From CAUSKK01 sp963532425 (GTDB lineage: Bacteria > Pseudomonadota > Gammaproteobacteria > Cardiobacteriales > Cardiobacteriaceae): a DNA stretch of 30,816 nucleotides. Within the stretch, counting starts at the first letter, position 1. Each line of letters opens with the position of its first letter. The notes under the pieces were generated by a model. That model searched no databases, had not been told where the DNA came from, and worked only from the letters and a program-made list of their open reading frames with translations. This document shows positions 8,284 to 16,432 of this stretch, piece by piece. The stretch lies in contig CAUSKK010000023.1 in the NCBI GenBank assembly GCA_963532425.1, forward strand, positions 1 through 30,816, given 5' to 3'. Both the position numbers and the translations under genes were made by a program.

Positions 8284-8328
8284 GAAGCGCTTCGGCCCGG
8301 AAAGCTCCCATAAACCGAAGCGCTTCGG
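8284..8328. repeat. Paired-palindrome composite element (best copy)
   Basis: Two GAAGCGCTTCGG palindromes 33 bp apart are joined by a spacer containing CCCGGAAAGCTCCCATAAACC. Further copies are at 8877-8922 (spacer with CCCGGAAAGTCTCAAATAAACC) and, inverted, at 491-533 with one mismatch in the shared spacer. A decayed copy may be at 8619-8662 (CCCGGGAAAGCT). The conserved spacer means the pair is copied as a unit rather than arising from independent palindromes. Confidence 0.75.
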
Positions 8329-8366
8329 TCGCGAGCCGAAGGGGCCGCGCCCCAACCCTTTCCCCC

Positions 8367-8390
8367 GCCGGGCCCGAGCCCGGCTTTTTT
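8367..8390 (+). terminator. Terminator downstream of Sel1 B
   Basis: Stem GCCGGG/CCCGGC with a 6-nt loop is followed by TTTTTT. It lies 92 bp after the Sel1 B stop. The bases after the T-run, GTGGCCGCCGG, recur after the ribB terminator at 13883, so the terminator and its flank appear to belong to a repeated sequence. Confidence 0.75.
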
Positions 8391-8809
8391 GTGGCCGCCG
8401 GGGTGCTTTGAACTCCACAGGAGCCGAAGCGCTTCGATTGGCCAGGTCAGCAGAGGGAAGCGCTTCAACCCAGCAGCCAATCCGGCCAACGGCAGAGCAA
8501 CATCAGCCTAAGAGGAAGCGCTTCGGAGTTGCCAAACGGGCGGCGGCCTTGATTAAACAGCCCCCGACGCCGTCGGTCCTACCTATTAGCTGCCGCAGCA
8601 AGCTAGAGGCGAGAGGGGGAAGCGCTTCACCCCGGGAAAGCTGGAAAAGGAGAAAGCGCTTCGATTGGCCGGCTTTTATCTCCAGTGTTGAAGGCGAGTG
8701 TCGGCAGAAGGAAGCGCTTCGGGCTGGCAGTCAAATCATCACCGGCTCGGCAAAGGGGAAGCGCTTCGACCCAGCAGCAAAGCAGCGGCCGCGGCGCTCT
8801 GCCTTATGA

Positions 8810-8834
8810 GCCGGGCTTTACCCCTGGCTTTTTT
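8810..8834 (+). terminator. Terminator-like hairpin inside array 2
   Basis: Imperfect stem GCCGGG/CCC-T-GGC with a short loop and a TTTTTTG tail. It resembles a decayed copy of the 8367 terminator. No gene immediately upstream needs it, so it may simply travel with the repeats. Confidence 0.4.
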
Positions 8835-9036
8835 GTTTCTGGGGAAGCGCTTCGGTTCCAGAAGCCGGCAGAAAAGGAAGCGCTTCGCCCCGGAAAGTCT
8901 CAAATAAACCGAAGCGCTTCGGCCTAGCCGTTAAATCACCACCGGCCCGCTAAAGGAGGAAGCGCTTCCCCCGCCGGCTAAAGGCGAAGCGCTTCGTTCT
9001 AGCTGACCCTGGGAACCGAAGCGCTTCCCCTAAAAA

Positions 9037-9062
9037 TTGAAAAAGCCCCGGCGGGCCCCATT
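9037..9062 (+). promoter_or_regulatory. Heat-shock (sigma-32) promoter of hslVU
   Basis: TTGAAA at 9037-9042, a 13-nt spacer and CCCCATT at 9056-9062 match the sigma-32 consensus (CTTGAAA, 13-16 nt, CCCCATNT) almost perfectly. It is correctly placed about 50 bp before the hslV start, and hslVU is a classic sigma-32 operon in gammaproteobacteria. Confidence 0.8.
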
Positions 9063-9111
9063 GAGTGCCTATCCCGGCGGCTGCGGCCGCCCCAACCCCT
9101 AGGAGTAATTC

Positions 9112-9654
9112 ATGAGTCAAAGTTTTGACGCCCACAGCACCACCATTCTCTGCGTGCGCCGGGGCAACGACGTGGCCATTGCCGGCGATGGCCAGGTTTC
9201 GCTGGGCAACACGGTGATGAAGGCCAATGCCCGCAAGATTCGCCGGCTCTATCGCAATCAGATTCTGGCCGGCTTTGCCGGCGCCACCGCCGATGCCTTC
9301 ACCCTCTTCGAGCGCTTCGAGGCCAAGCTGGAGGAACAGGACGGCCAGCTGCTGCGCGGGGCCGTCGAACTGGCCAAGGACTGGCGCACCGACCGGGCCC
9401 TGCGCCGGCTGGAGGCCCTGCTTATCGTCGCCAATAGGGAACACACCCTCATTCTGACCGGCAACGGCGACGTCATCGAACCCGAGGACGAAATGGCCGC
9501 CATCGGCTCCGGCGGCATGTACGCCCTGGCCGCCGCCCGCGCCCTGCACCGCCACAGCGATTTGCCGCCGCTGGCCATCGCCGAACGGAGTCTGCACATC
9601 GCCGCCGACATCTGCGTTTATACCAACCACAACATCATCACCGACCAGCTCTAG
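9112..9654 (+). CDS. hslV: ATP-dependent protease proteolytic subunit HslV
   Basis: Threonine peptidase forming the double-hexamer core of the HslUV protease. The 180-aa product shows the proteasome-beta-like fold signature TTILCVRR, followed by VAIAGDGQVSLGNTVMK and NGDVIEPED. The catalytic residue should be Thr10, exposed by removal of a 9-residue N-terminal extension (MSQSFDAHS); many HslV proteins begin directly MTT, so this is the long-propeptide form. AGGAG precedes the start by about 6 nt. It is the first gene behind the sigma-32 promoter, with hslU 8 bp downstream. Confidence 0.97.
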   Translation: MSQSFDAHSTTILCVRRGNDVAIAGDGQVSLGNTVMKANARKIRRLYRNQILAGFAGATADAFTLFERFEAKLEEQDGQLLRGAVELAKDWRTDRALRRLEALLIVANREHTLILTGNGDVIEPEDEMAAIGSGGMYALAAARALHRHSDLPPLAIAERSLHIAADICVYTNHNIITDQL

Positions 9655-9662
9655 GAGGCCCC

Positions 9663-10976
9663 ATGTCGAAACTGAATATGACCCCGAGAGAGATAGTGGA
9701 AGAACTCGACCGCCACATCGTCGGCCAGAGCGCCGCCAAGCGGGCCGTGGCCAATGCCCTGCGCAACCGCTGGCGCCGCCAGCAGGTGGCCGAGCCCATG
9801 CGCAGTGAAATCACGCCGAAAAATATCCTGATGATTGGCCCCACCGGCGTCGGTAAAACCGAAATTGCCCGGCGCCTGGCCAAGCTCGCCAACGCCCCTT
9901 TTATTAAGGTCGATGCGACCAAATTCACCGAGGTGGGCTATGTGGGCCGCGACGTGGACAGCATCATCCGCGACCTCATCAGCGCCGCCATCAAGCTGGA
10001 GCGGGAACAGGCCCGGCGCGAGGTCAAGGTGCGGGCCCAGGAGAACGCCCTCAATCGGGTGCTGGACGCGCTGGTGCCCGGCTCCGGCGCCGACAATCCG
10101 GCCCGCAAAACCTACCGGGAACGGCTCATTCGCGGCGAGCTGGACAATCAGCAGGTGGAAGTGGAACTGCGCCCGCGCGAGGACAGTCCGGTGCCGGAAA
10201 TCGGCATGATGCCCCTGGACGAGGACATCGGCGAACGCATGAAGGAGCTGTTCCAGAATATTCAGAACGGCCGCCGGGAAAAGCGCCGGCTGACCGTGGC
10301 CGAAGCGCTGCTGCAGCTGGCCGCCGAGGAGGAGGAAAATCTCATCTCTGACAAGGAAATCAAGGAGCGCGCCATTCGCAACGCCGAACAGAACGGCATC
10401 GTCTTCATCGACGAAATCGACAAGGTGGCCAAGCGCAGCGAGCACGGCGGCGACGTCTCCCGCGAGGGCGTCCAGCGCGACTTGCTGCCGCTGATTGAGG
10501 GTTCCACCGTCTCCACCCGCCACGGCACGCTGAAAACCGACCACATTCTGTTCATCACCTCCGGCGCCTTCCACCTGACCAAGCCCTCGGATTTGATTCC
10601 GGAGCTGCAGGGCCGGCTGCCGGTGCGCGTCGAGCTGGAGGCCCTGACCGTCGATGACTTTGAAAAAATCCTCACCGCCCCCGACCACAGCCTGATTAAG
10701 CAGTACCAGGCCCTGCTGGCCGCCGAGGGCACCCGGTTGGAATTCAGCGCCGACGGCATTCGCCGGCTGGCCGAGATGGCCTATCAGGTCAATAAGAGCA
10801 CGGAAAACATCGGCGCCCGCCGGCTGCATACGCTGCTGGAACGGCTGTTGGAAAACCTGTCCTTCGAGGCCCCCGACCGGCCGGCCGGCGACAGCGTCTG
10901 CATCGACGCCGCCTATGTGGAAAAGGCGCTGGCGCCGCTGGCCGCCGATGTGGATTTGAGCCGTTTCATTCTCTAG
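9663..10976 (+). CDS. hslU: ATP-dependent protease ATPase subunit HslU
   Basis: AAA+ ring that unfolds and feeds proteins to HslV. The 437-aa product has Walker A GPTGVGKT at 59-66, followed by the conserved KFTEVGYVGRDV pore/I-domain boundary region, an intermediate domain of about 110-225, Walker B VFIDE at 247-251 and the C-terminal tail VDLSRFIL. That tail is the conserved peptide that docks into HslV. AGGAGG lies 5 nt before the ATG. The stop codon directly abuts the ribD start, so the riboflavin genes are probably read from the same transcript. Confidence 0.98.
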   Translation: MSKLNMTPREIVEELDRHIVGQSAAKRAVANALRNRWRRQQVAEPMRSEITPKNILMIGPTGVGKTEIARRLAKLANAPFIKVDATKFTEVGYVGRDVDSIIRDLISAAIKLEREQARREVKVRAQENALNRVLDALVPGSGADNPARKTYRERLIRGELDNQQVEVELRPREDSPVPEIGMMPLDEDIGERMKELFQNIQNGRREKRRLTVAEALLQLAAEEEENLISDKEIKERAIRNAEQNGIVFIDEIDKVAKRSEHGGDVSREGVQRDLLPLIEGSTVSTRHGTLKTDHILFITSGAFHLTKPSDLIPELQGRLPVRVELEALTVDDFEKILTAPDHSLIKQYQALLAAEGTRLEFSADGIRRLAEMAYQVNKSTENIGARRLHTLLERLLENLSFEAPDRPAGDSVCIDAAYVEKALAPLAADVDLSRFIL

Positions 10977-12083
10977 ATGACGGCCCTAGACCCGCCGGCC
11001 CTGATGGCCGAAGCGCTTCGCCTCGCCGCCCGGGGGATTTATTCCACCGCCCCCAATCCGCGCGTCGGCTGTGTGCTGGTGCGCGACGGCCAGATTGTCG
11101 GCCGGGGTTTTCACCGCTACGCCGGCGAGGCCCATGCCGAGGTTAATGCCCTGGCCGAGGCCGGCGACCGGGCCCGGGGGGCGACCGCCTACGTAACCCT
11201 AGAGCCCTGCGCCCACCAGGGCCGGACGCCGCCCTGTGCCGATGCCCTGATTCGGGCTGGGGTAAGGGAGGTCGTCATCGCCTGCCGCGACCCCAATCCG
11301 CTGGTGGCGGGCCGGGGCATCGCCCGGCTGGAGGCCGCCGGCATTCGCACCCGGCTGGGCCTGGGGGAAACCGAAGCGCTTCGGCTGAACCGGGGTTTTT
11401 TCAGCCGTATCCAGCGCGGCCGGCCCTGGCTGACCCTGAAGCTGGCGGCCTCGCTGGACGGACGCACCGCCCTGGCCAACGGCCAGAGCCAGTGGCTGAC
11501 CGGCGCAGCGGCCCGGGCCGATGTGCAGCGGCTGCGCCTGGAGGCCGATGCCGTCCTGGCCGGCACCGGCAGCGTCATTGCCGACCGGGCCCGGCTCACC
11601 GCCCGCCACGATACGGATTTGCCCCGGCGCGAGCCGCTGCGGGTGGTCATCGACAGCCAGAACCGCGTCGTACCGCCGCTGCCGCTCTTCGACGAGGCCG
11701 GCCCGGTGCTGCTGGCCCGGCTCCGCCCCGGCCCCCGGCCCGAGGGGGGAAGCGCTTCGGTGGAAGAACACTGCTACCCGGCCCGGGCCGGCCGGGTCGA
11801 TTTGGCCGCCCTGCTCAACGATTTGGGCGCGCGCGGCATCAATAATGTGCTGGCCGAGGCCGGCGCGAATCTGGCCGGAGCCCTGCTCCAGGCCGAGCTG
11901 GTCGATGAGCTGGTGCTCTATCTGGCCCCCTGCCTGCTCGGCCCCGATGCCCGGCCGCTGGTGGCCCTGCCCTTGCTGGAAGCGCTATCTGCTAGAATGA
12001 ATTTCCGGCTGGAACGCAGTGAGTGTCTGGCCGCCGATGTCAAACTAACCCTCATACCTTCTTATGTTCACAGGAATCATTGA
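10977..12083 (+). CDS. ribD: Bifunctional riboflavin deaminase/reductase RibD
   Basis: Deaminates the pyrimidine intermediate and then reduces its ribosyl side chain in riboflavin synthesis. The 368-aa product has an N-terminal deaminase (about 1-145) with zinc ligands His53 (HAE, catalytic Glu55), Cys78 and Cys87 in PCAHQGRTPPC. A C-terminal reductase begins at about 150 (LKLAASLDGRTAL). The ATG abuts the hslU stop with no separate Shine-Dalgarno, implying coupled translation. The 3' end overlaps ribE by 20 nt. Three GAAGCGCTTC copies lie in the gene (11010, 11373, 11749). The third encodes GSAS within a Pro/Gly-rich loop (PRPEGGSASVEE) that looks like a tolerated insertion. Confidence 0.96.
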   Translation: MTALDPPALMAEALRLAARGIYSTAPNPRVGCVLVRDGQIVGRGFHRYAGEAHAEVNALAEAGDRARGATAYVTLEPCAHQGRTPPCADALIRAGVREVVIACRDPNPLVAGRGIARLEAAGIRTRLGLGETEALRLNRGFFSRIQRGRPWLTLKLAASLDGRTALANGQSQWLTGAAARADVQRLRLEADAVLAGTGSVIADRARLTARHDTDLPRREPLRVVIDSQNRVVPPLPLFDEAGPVLLARLRPGPRPEGGSASVEEHCYPARAGRVDLAALLNDLGARGINNVLAEAGANLAGALLQAELVDELVLYLAPCLLGPDARPLVALPLLEALSARMNFRLERSECLAADVKLTLIPSYVHRNH

Positions 12084-12705
12084 AACCACCGGGACGCTGG
12101 CCCGACGCGATGGCGCCGGCGACGACCAAACCCTAACCATCACCTCCGAGCACTTTGATTTTTCCCGCGTCCGGCCCGGCGACAGCATCGCCGTGAATGG
12201 CGTCTGCCTCACCGCCACCCGGCTGGAGGCCCAGGGCTTCAGTGCCGACGTGTCCGCCGAAACCCTGCGTCGCACCACCCTGGGCAGCCTGGCCCCCGGC
12301 GCCGCCGTCAATCTGGAGGGCGCTCTCACCCTGGCCACGCCGCTGGGCGGTCATCTGGTCAGCGGCCACGTCGATGGGGTCGGCACGCTGATTGGCCGTT
12401 CCAGCGAGGCGCGCAGCGAACGGCTGGAATTCCGCGTGCCCCACGACATCGCCCACTACATCGCCACCAAGGGTTCCATCACCGTTGATGGCATCAGCCT
12501 GACCGTGAACAGCGTCGAGGGCGACGTTTTCAGCGTCAATATCATTCCCCACACCAGCGCCCGCACCACGTTGGCCGAAGCCAAGGTCGGCCAGAAGGTG
12601 AATCTGGAGGTGGATTTAATCGCCCGCTACGTCGAACGGCTGCTCCAGGGCAAAATCAGCGCCCAGCCGCTCAGCCTGGAAGCGCTCCAGAAGGCCGGCT
12701 TCTAA
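12064..12705 (+). CDS. ribE: Riboflavin synthase, alpha chain
   Basis: Dismutates two molecules of 6,7-dimethyl-8-ribityllumazine to riboflavin. The 213-aa product shows the canonical MFTGIIE start and two homologous lumazine-binding domains, with GDSIAVNGVCLTA in the first and GSITVDGISLTVN in the second. It overlaps the end of ribD by 20 nt, and no clear ribosome site precedes the ATG, so translation probably depends on ribD. Called ribC in E. coli nomenclature. Confidence 0.96.
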   Translation: MFTGIIETTGTLARRDGAGDDQTLTITSEHFDFSRVRPGDSIAVNGVCLTATRLEAQGFSADVSAETLRRTTLGSLAPGAAVNLEGALTLATPLGGHLVSGHVDGVGTLIGRSSEARSERLEFRVPHDIAHYIATKGSITVDGISLTVNSVEGDVFSVNIIPHTSARTTLAEAKVGQKVNLEVDLIARYVERLLQGKISAQPLSLEALQKAGF

Positions 12706-12721
12706 AAAATAAGGAATCATC

Positions 12722-13837
<1,116 letters not shown>

Positions 13838-13859
13838 AATTCATGTTTTTTTGCCATTG

Positions 13860-13882
13860 CCGGGGTTCGCCCCGGTTTTTTT
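13860..13882 (+). terminator. Terminator of the hslVU-rib operon
   Basis: Stem CCGGGG/CCCCGG closes a TTCG tetraloop (UUCG in RNA) and is followed by seven T. It lies 22 bp after the ribB stop, and no further terminator-like hairpin was seen upstream within the operon. Confidence 0.9.
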
Positions 13883-13953
13883 GTGGCCGCCGGCACCGCA
13901 GCTCCAGCAGGCCGAAGGCGAGCAAGCGCTTCGTTAGCCAAATTCCCCCCACC

Positions 13954-14532
13954 GAAGCGCTTCCCTTTCTTCGGCTTTAAACCTAAGCGCTTTATCAGCA
14001 AACGGCCACAAATCAGACCAACGGCGCACCCGGAGCGAAGCGCTTCCTCCGCTCGAAGCGCTGCGCTGGGAATAAAGCTGTCCCCCTTCTCCCAGCCCGG
14101 AACCGAAGCGCTTCCCCTGTTTTCAGACCTTAGAAAATGAAGCGCTTCTGCCGCCGGTGGGTAGGGCTAACCCCGGCCCAGGCCCGCCCGCTTTAGACGA
14201 CCGAAGCGCTCCCCCTTTTGCCACCTCTCCAGCCCGAAGCGCTCCCCTTTCTCCTCCTGCCCTGGCCAACGGGCGACCACCGAAGCGCTTCGTAGCAAGC
14301 CCCCAACCCGATGAAGCGCTTCTTCCCTAGCCTCGGTCTGAAATCGAAGCGCTCCCCCCTTTCCCATTGGGACGGCAAATCGAAGCGCTTCGCCGGGGAC
14401 ATTTGACGCCACTGCCAAAACCAAAGGCAGCGAATCAGACCGAAGCGCTTCGCCTCGGAACTGCAGATTTCTGGGCCGCACTTCCGTTTAAGAAGCTGGG
14501 AAGGTCGGAGTGGCTCCGGAACGAAGCGCTCC
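13954..14532. repeat. GAAGCGCTTC palindrome array 3
   Basis: Eight perfect copies (13954, 14037, 14105, 14139, 14282, 14313, 14382, 14442) plus several copies of a recurrent variant GAAGCGCTCC (14203, 14236, 14346, 14523) and more decayed forms fill the roughly 800-bp gap between ribB and the convergent glycosyltransferase-like gene. Spacings of 31-36 bp recur when variants are counted. No gene or RNA is recognised in this stretch. Confidence 0.92.
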
Positions 14533-14597
14533 CCCGGGCGAAGTTCTGGCGGGCCGCGTACCGGTGGACGGGGAAAAGAAGAGCACGCGCCCCCGGC

Positions 14598-14623
14598 AAA
14601 AAAAAACCGGCCTCTCGGGCCGG
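14598..14623 (-). terminator. Terminator of the ankyrin/TMTC-like operon
   Basis: On the minus strand, stem CCGGCC/GGCCGG with a 5-nt loop is followed by nine T. It lies 16 bp after the stop of the leftward gene ending at 14639. Confidence 0.88.
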
Positions 14624-14638
14624 GGTTAGGGGAAAAAA

Positions 14639-16432
14639 CTAGGGGCAGCCGGGGAAGCGCTCCCGGGCACAGACTTCGGCCACCGACTGGCGCAGCTGCT
14701 GCCAGTCGGCCGGGCTGGGGTTCTGGGCCTTCAGCGCCGCCTCGGCCTGTTGGCGGGCCGGCTCGTCGCCGCGCAGGGTGGCGATGACCCAGGCCAGTTT
14801 TAAACCCAGCGGCTGGCTAGGATTGCGGGCCAACAGCCGTTCCAGCGGGGCGGCGGCCCCGGCCACGTCCTGGCGCAGCAGCAGCCGACCGCTGGCCAGC
14901 AGCAGATAGCTGTTGTCCAGCTTGCGCGCCGGTACCCCCGGGCTGGTTTCCAGCAGCGGCAGGATTTCTTCCAGCAGGTCGAGGCCGGCCGGGTCCTGGT
15001 AGGTCTGCAGCAGATAGCCGGCCAGCTGGTAATGGCGGTCGATGTCGCTGGGCCGCCGGTAGCGCTGGCTCAGCCAGTCCTCATTGGCCAGCAGCAGCCG
15101 GGCCAGGGCGCGCTGGCCGGGCCGTTTCAGTAGCTCCATGAAATAGCCCTTGTGGCTGATGCCGCCGCTCAGGGGCAGATAGTAGCGGTTCATCTGGCCG
15201 TAAAGGGCCTCGTCGCTGCGCCACCAGCGCAGATGGCCGGCGCTGACCATGAGCCAGCTTAGGCCGTAGAGCAGCAGAACGCCGGCGGTCAGACGCGGCC
15301 AGCGGGCCTGGAGGCGCTGGGCCCCCAGCAGCAGCAGGGCGATGAGGAAGACCAGAGCCAGGCCCAGATAGCGGTCCTGGCGTAGATTTTCCTGGGCGTC
15401 CAGGGGCAGCAGATGCAGCACCAGCACCAGGCTCACCCCATAGGCCAGCAGCAGCGGCCCCAGCCGCCAGCGCCGCCAGCCGGCCAGAGCCAGCAGGCCC
15501 AGGCTGGCCCCGGTCAGCACTAGCGCCGAAGCCAGCAGGCCGGGCCGGGGGCGGATAAATTCCAGCGGCGTAATCAGATGGTGGCCGAAGGGCCAGAGGC
15601 CATAGCGCAGATACTCGGCCCAGGCCAGCAGGGGCGCCTGCTGTTCAGCGTAGTAGTAGCGCAGATAGGCCCAGTCCAGGCCGCGATGGTAGAGGCCGGA
15701 GCCGTAGGCACTGCGCAGCCAGAAATAGCCGCCGTCCAGCAGCAGCAGCGCCAGCCACAGACCCCGTTCACTGCGCCAGGCCCCCCGCCAGTCCCAGGGC
15801 CGTTCCGGCCACTGGCGCCAGAGCTGGAGGCAGAAGAGCAGGGGCAGCAGCAGCAGGCCGGTTTCCTTGGCCCCCAGGGCGCCGACGCCGCAGAGCAAAA
15901 TAGCACCAGTGGTCAGCCGGGAGCGCTGGGGGCGCAGGAACAGCAGCAGGGCCGCCAGCAGAAAGACATTGGCTAGCAGGTCGAAGCGGCCGGAAATCCA
16001 CACCACCTGTTCCAGCTGGGCCGGATGGCAGAGATAGAGCACCGTCCCCAGGGCCGCCCAGGCCCGGCGGCGGGGGGCCGGGCCGGGCAGCAGCCGCTGG
16101 AACAGCCGGTAGCACAGCAGCAGGGCCAGATAGAAGAGGCCGAGATTGACGGCGTGGCTCAGGGCCGGGCTCAACGTGCCCAGGGCGCGGTATTCCAGCC
16201 ACCAGCTCAGAAAGACCAGCGGCCGAAAATAGCTGGTGTCCTCCAGCACCGGCCGGCCCAGCAGGGCCCAGCTCAGTGCCGGCCGCTGTAAATCGGCGTT
16301 CTTCAGAATGATGATTTCATCGTCCCAGACGTAGCCGAAGCCCAGGGCCGGGCCGTAGAGCAGCAGCACCGCCAGCAGCAGGCCGGCGGCAAAGTAGCGC
16401 CAGGGGCCGGCGGCCGGAGTCTTAGTTTCCAT
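14639..16432 (-). CDS. Polytopic TMTC/GT-C-like glycosyltransferase candidate 1
   Basis: A 597-aa inner-membrane protein with about ten or more hydrophobic segments in its first 430 residues and a soluble helical C-terminus with TPR-like character. A first-loop acidic motif WDDE (36-39), the stretch TSYFRPLVFLSWW (66-78) and CHPAQLEQVVWISGRFDLL (135-153) match the layout of TMTC-type and bacterial GT-C membrane glycosyltransferases that use lipid-linked sugars. Donor and acceptor are unknown. The start at 16432 (METKTP) lies inside the upstream gene's last codons, an 11-nt overlap. Composition is strongly Leu/Arg/Ala-rich, unlike the upstream paralogue. Role inferred from motifs only. Confidence 0.7.
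   Translation of the reverse strand: METKTPAAGPWRYFAAGLLLAVLLLYGPALGFGYVWDDEIIILKNADLQRPALSWALLGRPVLEDTSYFRPLVFLSWWLEYRALGTLSPALSHAVNLGLFYLALLLCYRLFQRLLPGPAPRRRAWAALGTVLYLCHPAQLEQVVWISGRFDLLANVFLLAALLLFLRPQRSRLTTGAILLCGVGALGAKETGLLLLPLLFCLQLWRQWPERPWDWRGAWRSERGLWLALLLLDGGYFWLRSAYGSGLYHRGLDWAYLRYYYAEQQAPLLAWAEYLRYGLWPFGHHLITPLEFIRPRPGLLASALVLTGASLGLLALAGWRRWRLGPLLLAYGVSLVLVLHLLPLDAQENLRQDRYLGLALVFLIALLLLGAQRLQARWPRLTAGVLLLYGLSWLMVSAGHLRWWRSDEALYGQMNRYYLPLSGGISHKGYFMELLKRPGQRALARLLLANEDWLSQRYRRPSDIDRHYQLAGYLLQTYQDPAGLDLLEEILPLLETSPGVPARKLDNSYLLLASGRLLLRQDVAGAAAPLERLLARNPSQPLGLKLAWVIATLRGDEPARQQAEAALKAQNPSPADWQQLRQSVAEVCARERFPGCP

Larger units (their letters stand above)
8284..9027. repeat. GAAGCGCTTC palindrome array 2
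   Basis: Fourteen perfect copies (8284, 8317, 8425, 8457, 8515, 8619, 8711, 8758, 8844, 8877, 8911, 8959, 8986, 9018) and one variant (AAAGCGCTTC at 8653) fill the 837-bp gap between Sel1 B and hslV. Adjacent spacings of 32-34 bp occur six or seven times and 58 bp twice. Parts of the spacers are also repeated, for example ACCCAGCAGC after the copies at 8457 and 8758. Frames across the array encode only strings of RSAS, KRF and EAL and are not credible genes. Confidence 0.95.

Noticed and set aside
8234..8927. Open frames of 69-191 codons through array 2, and similar ones at 13883-14140, 14193-14481, 14367-14642 and 28740-29030
   Set aside because: They translate only the palindrome in its three frames (EAL, KRF, SAS runs), lack ribosome sites and have no protein-like hydrophobic pattern.
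1..9030. CRISPR array suggested by short regular repeats with 20-24-bp spacers
   Set aside because: The repeat is a 10-bp palindrome also found inside genes, spacing is variable, several spacers are duplicated, and no cas gene or leader is present.
9043..9060. Leftward terminator just upstream of hslV (GC-rich stem then T5 on the minus strand)
   Set aside because: No leftward gene ends there and the stem is only about 4 bp; the bases are better explained as the spacer and -10 of the sigma-32 promoter.
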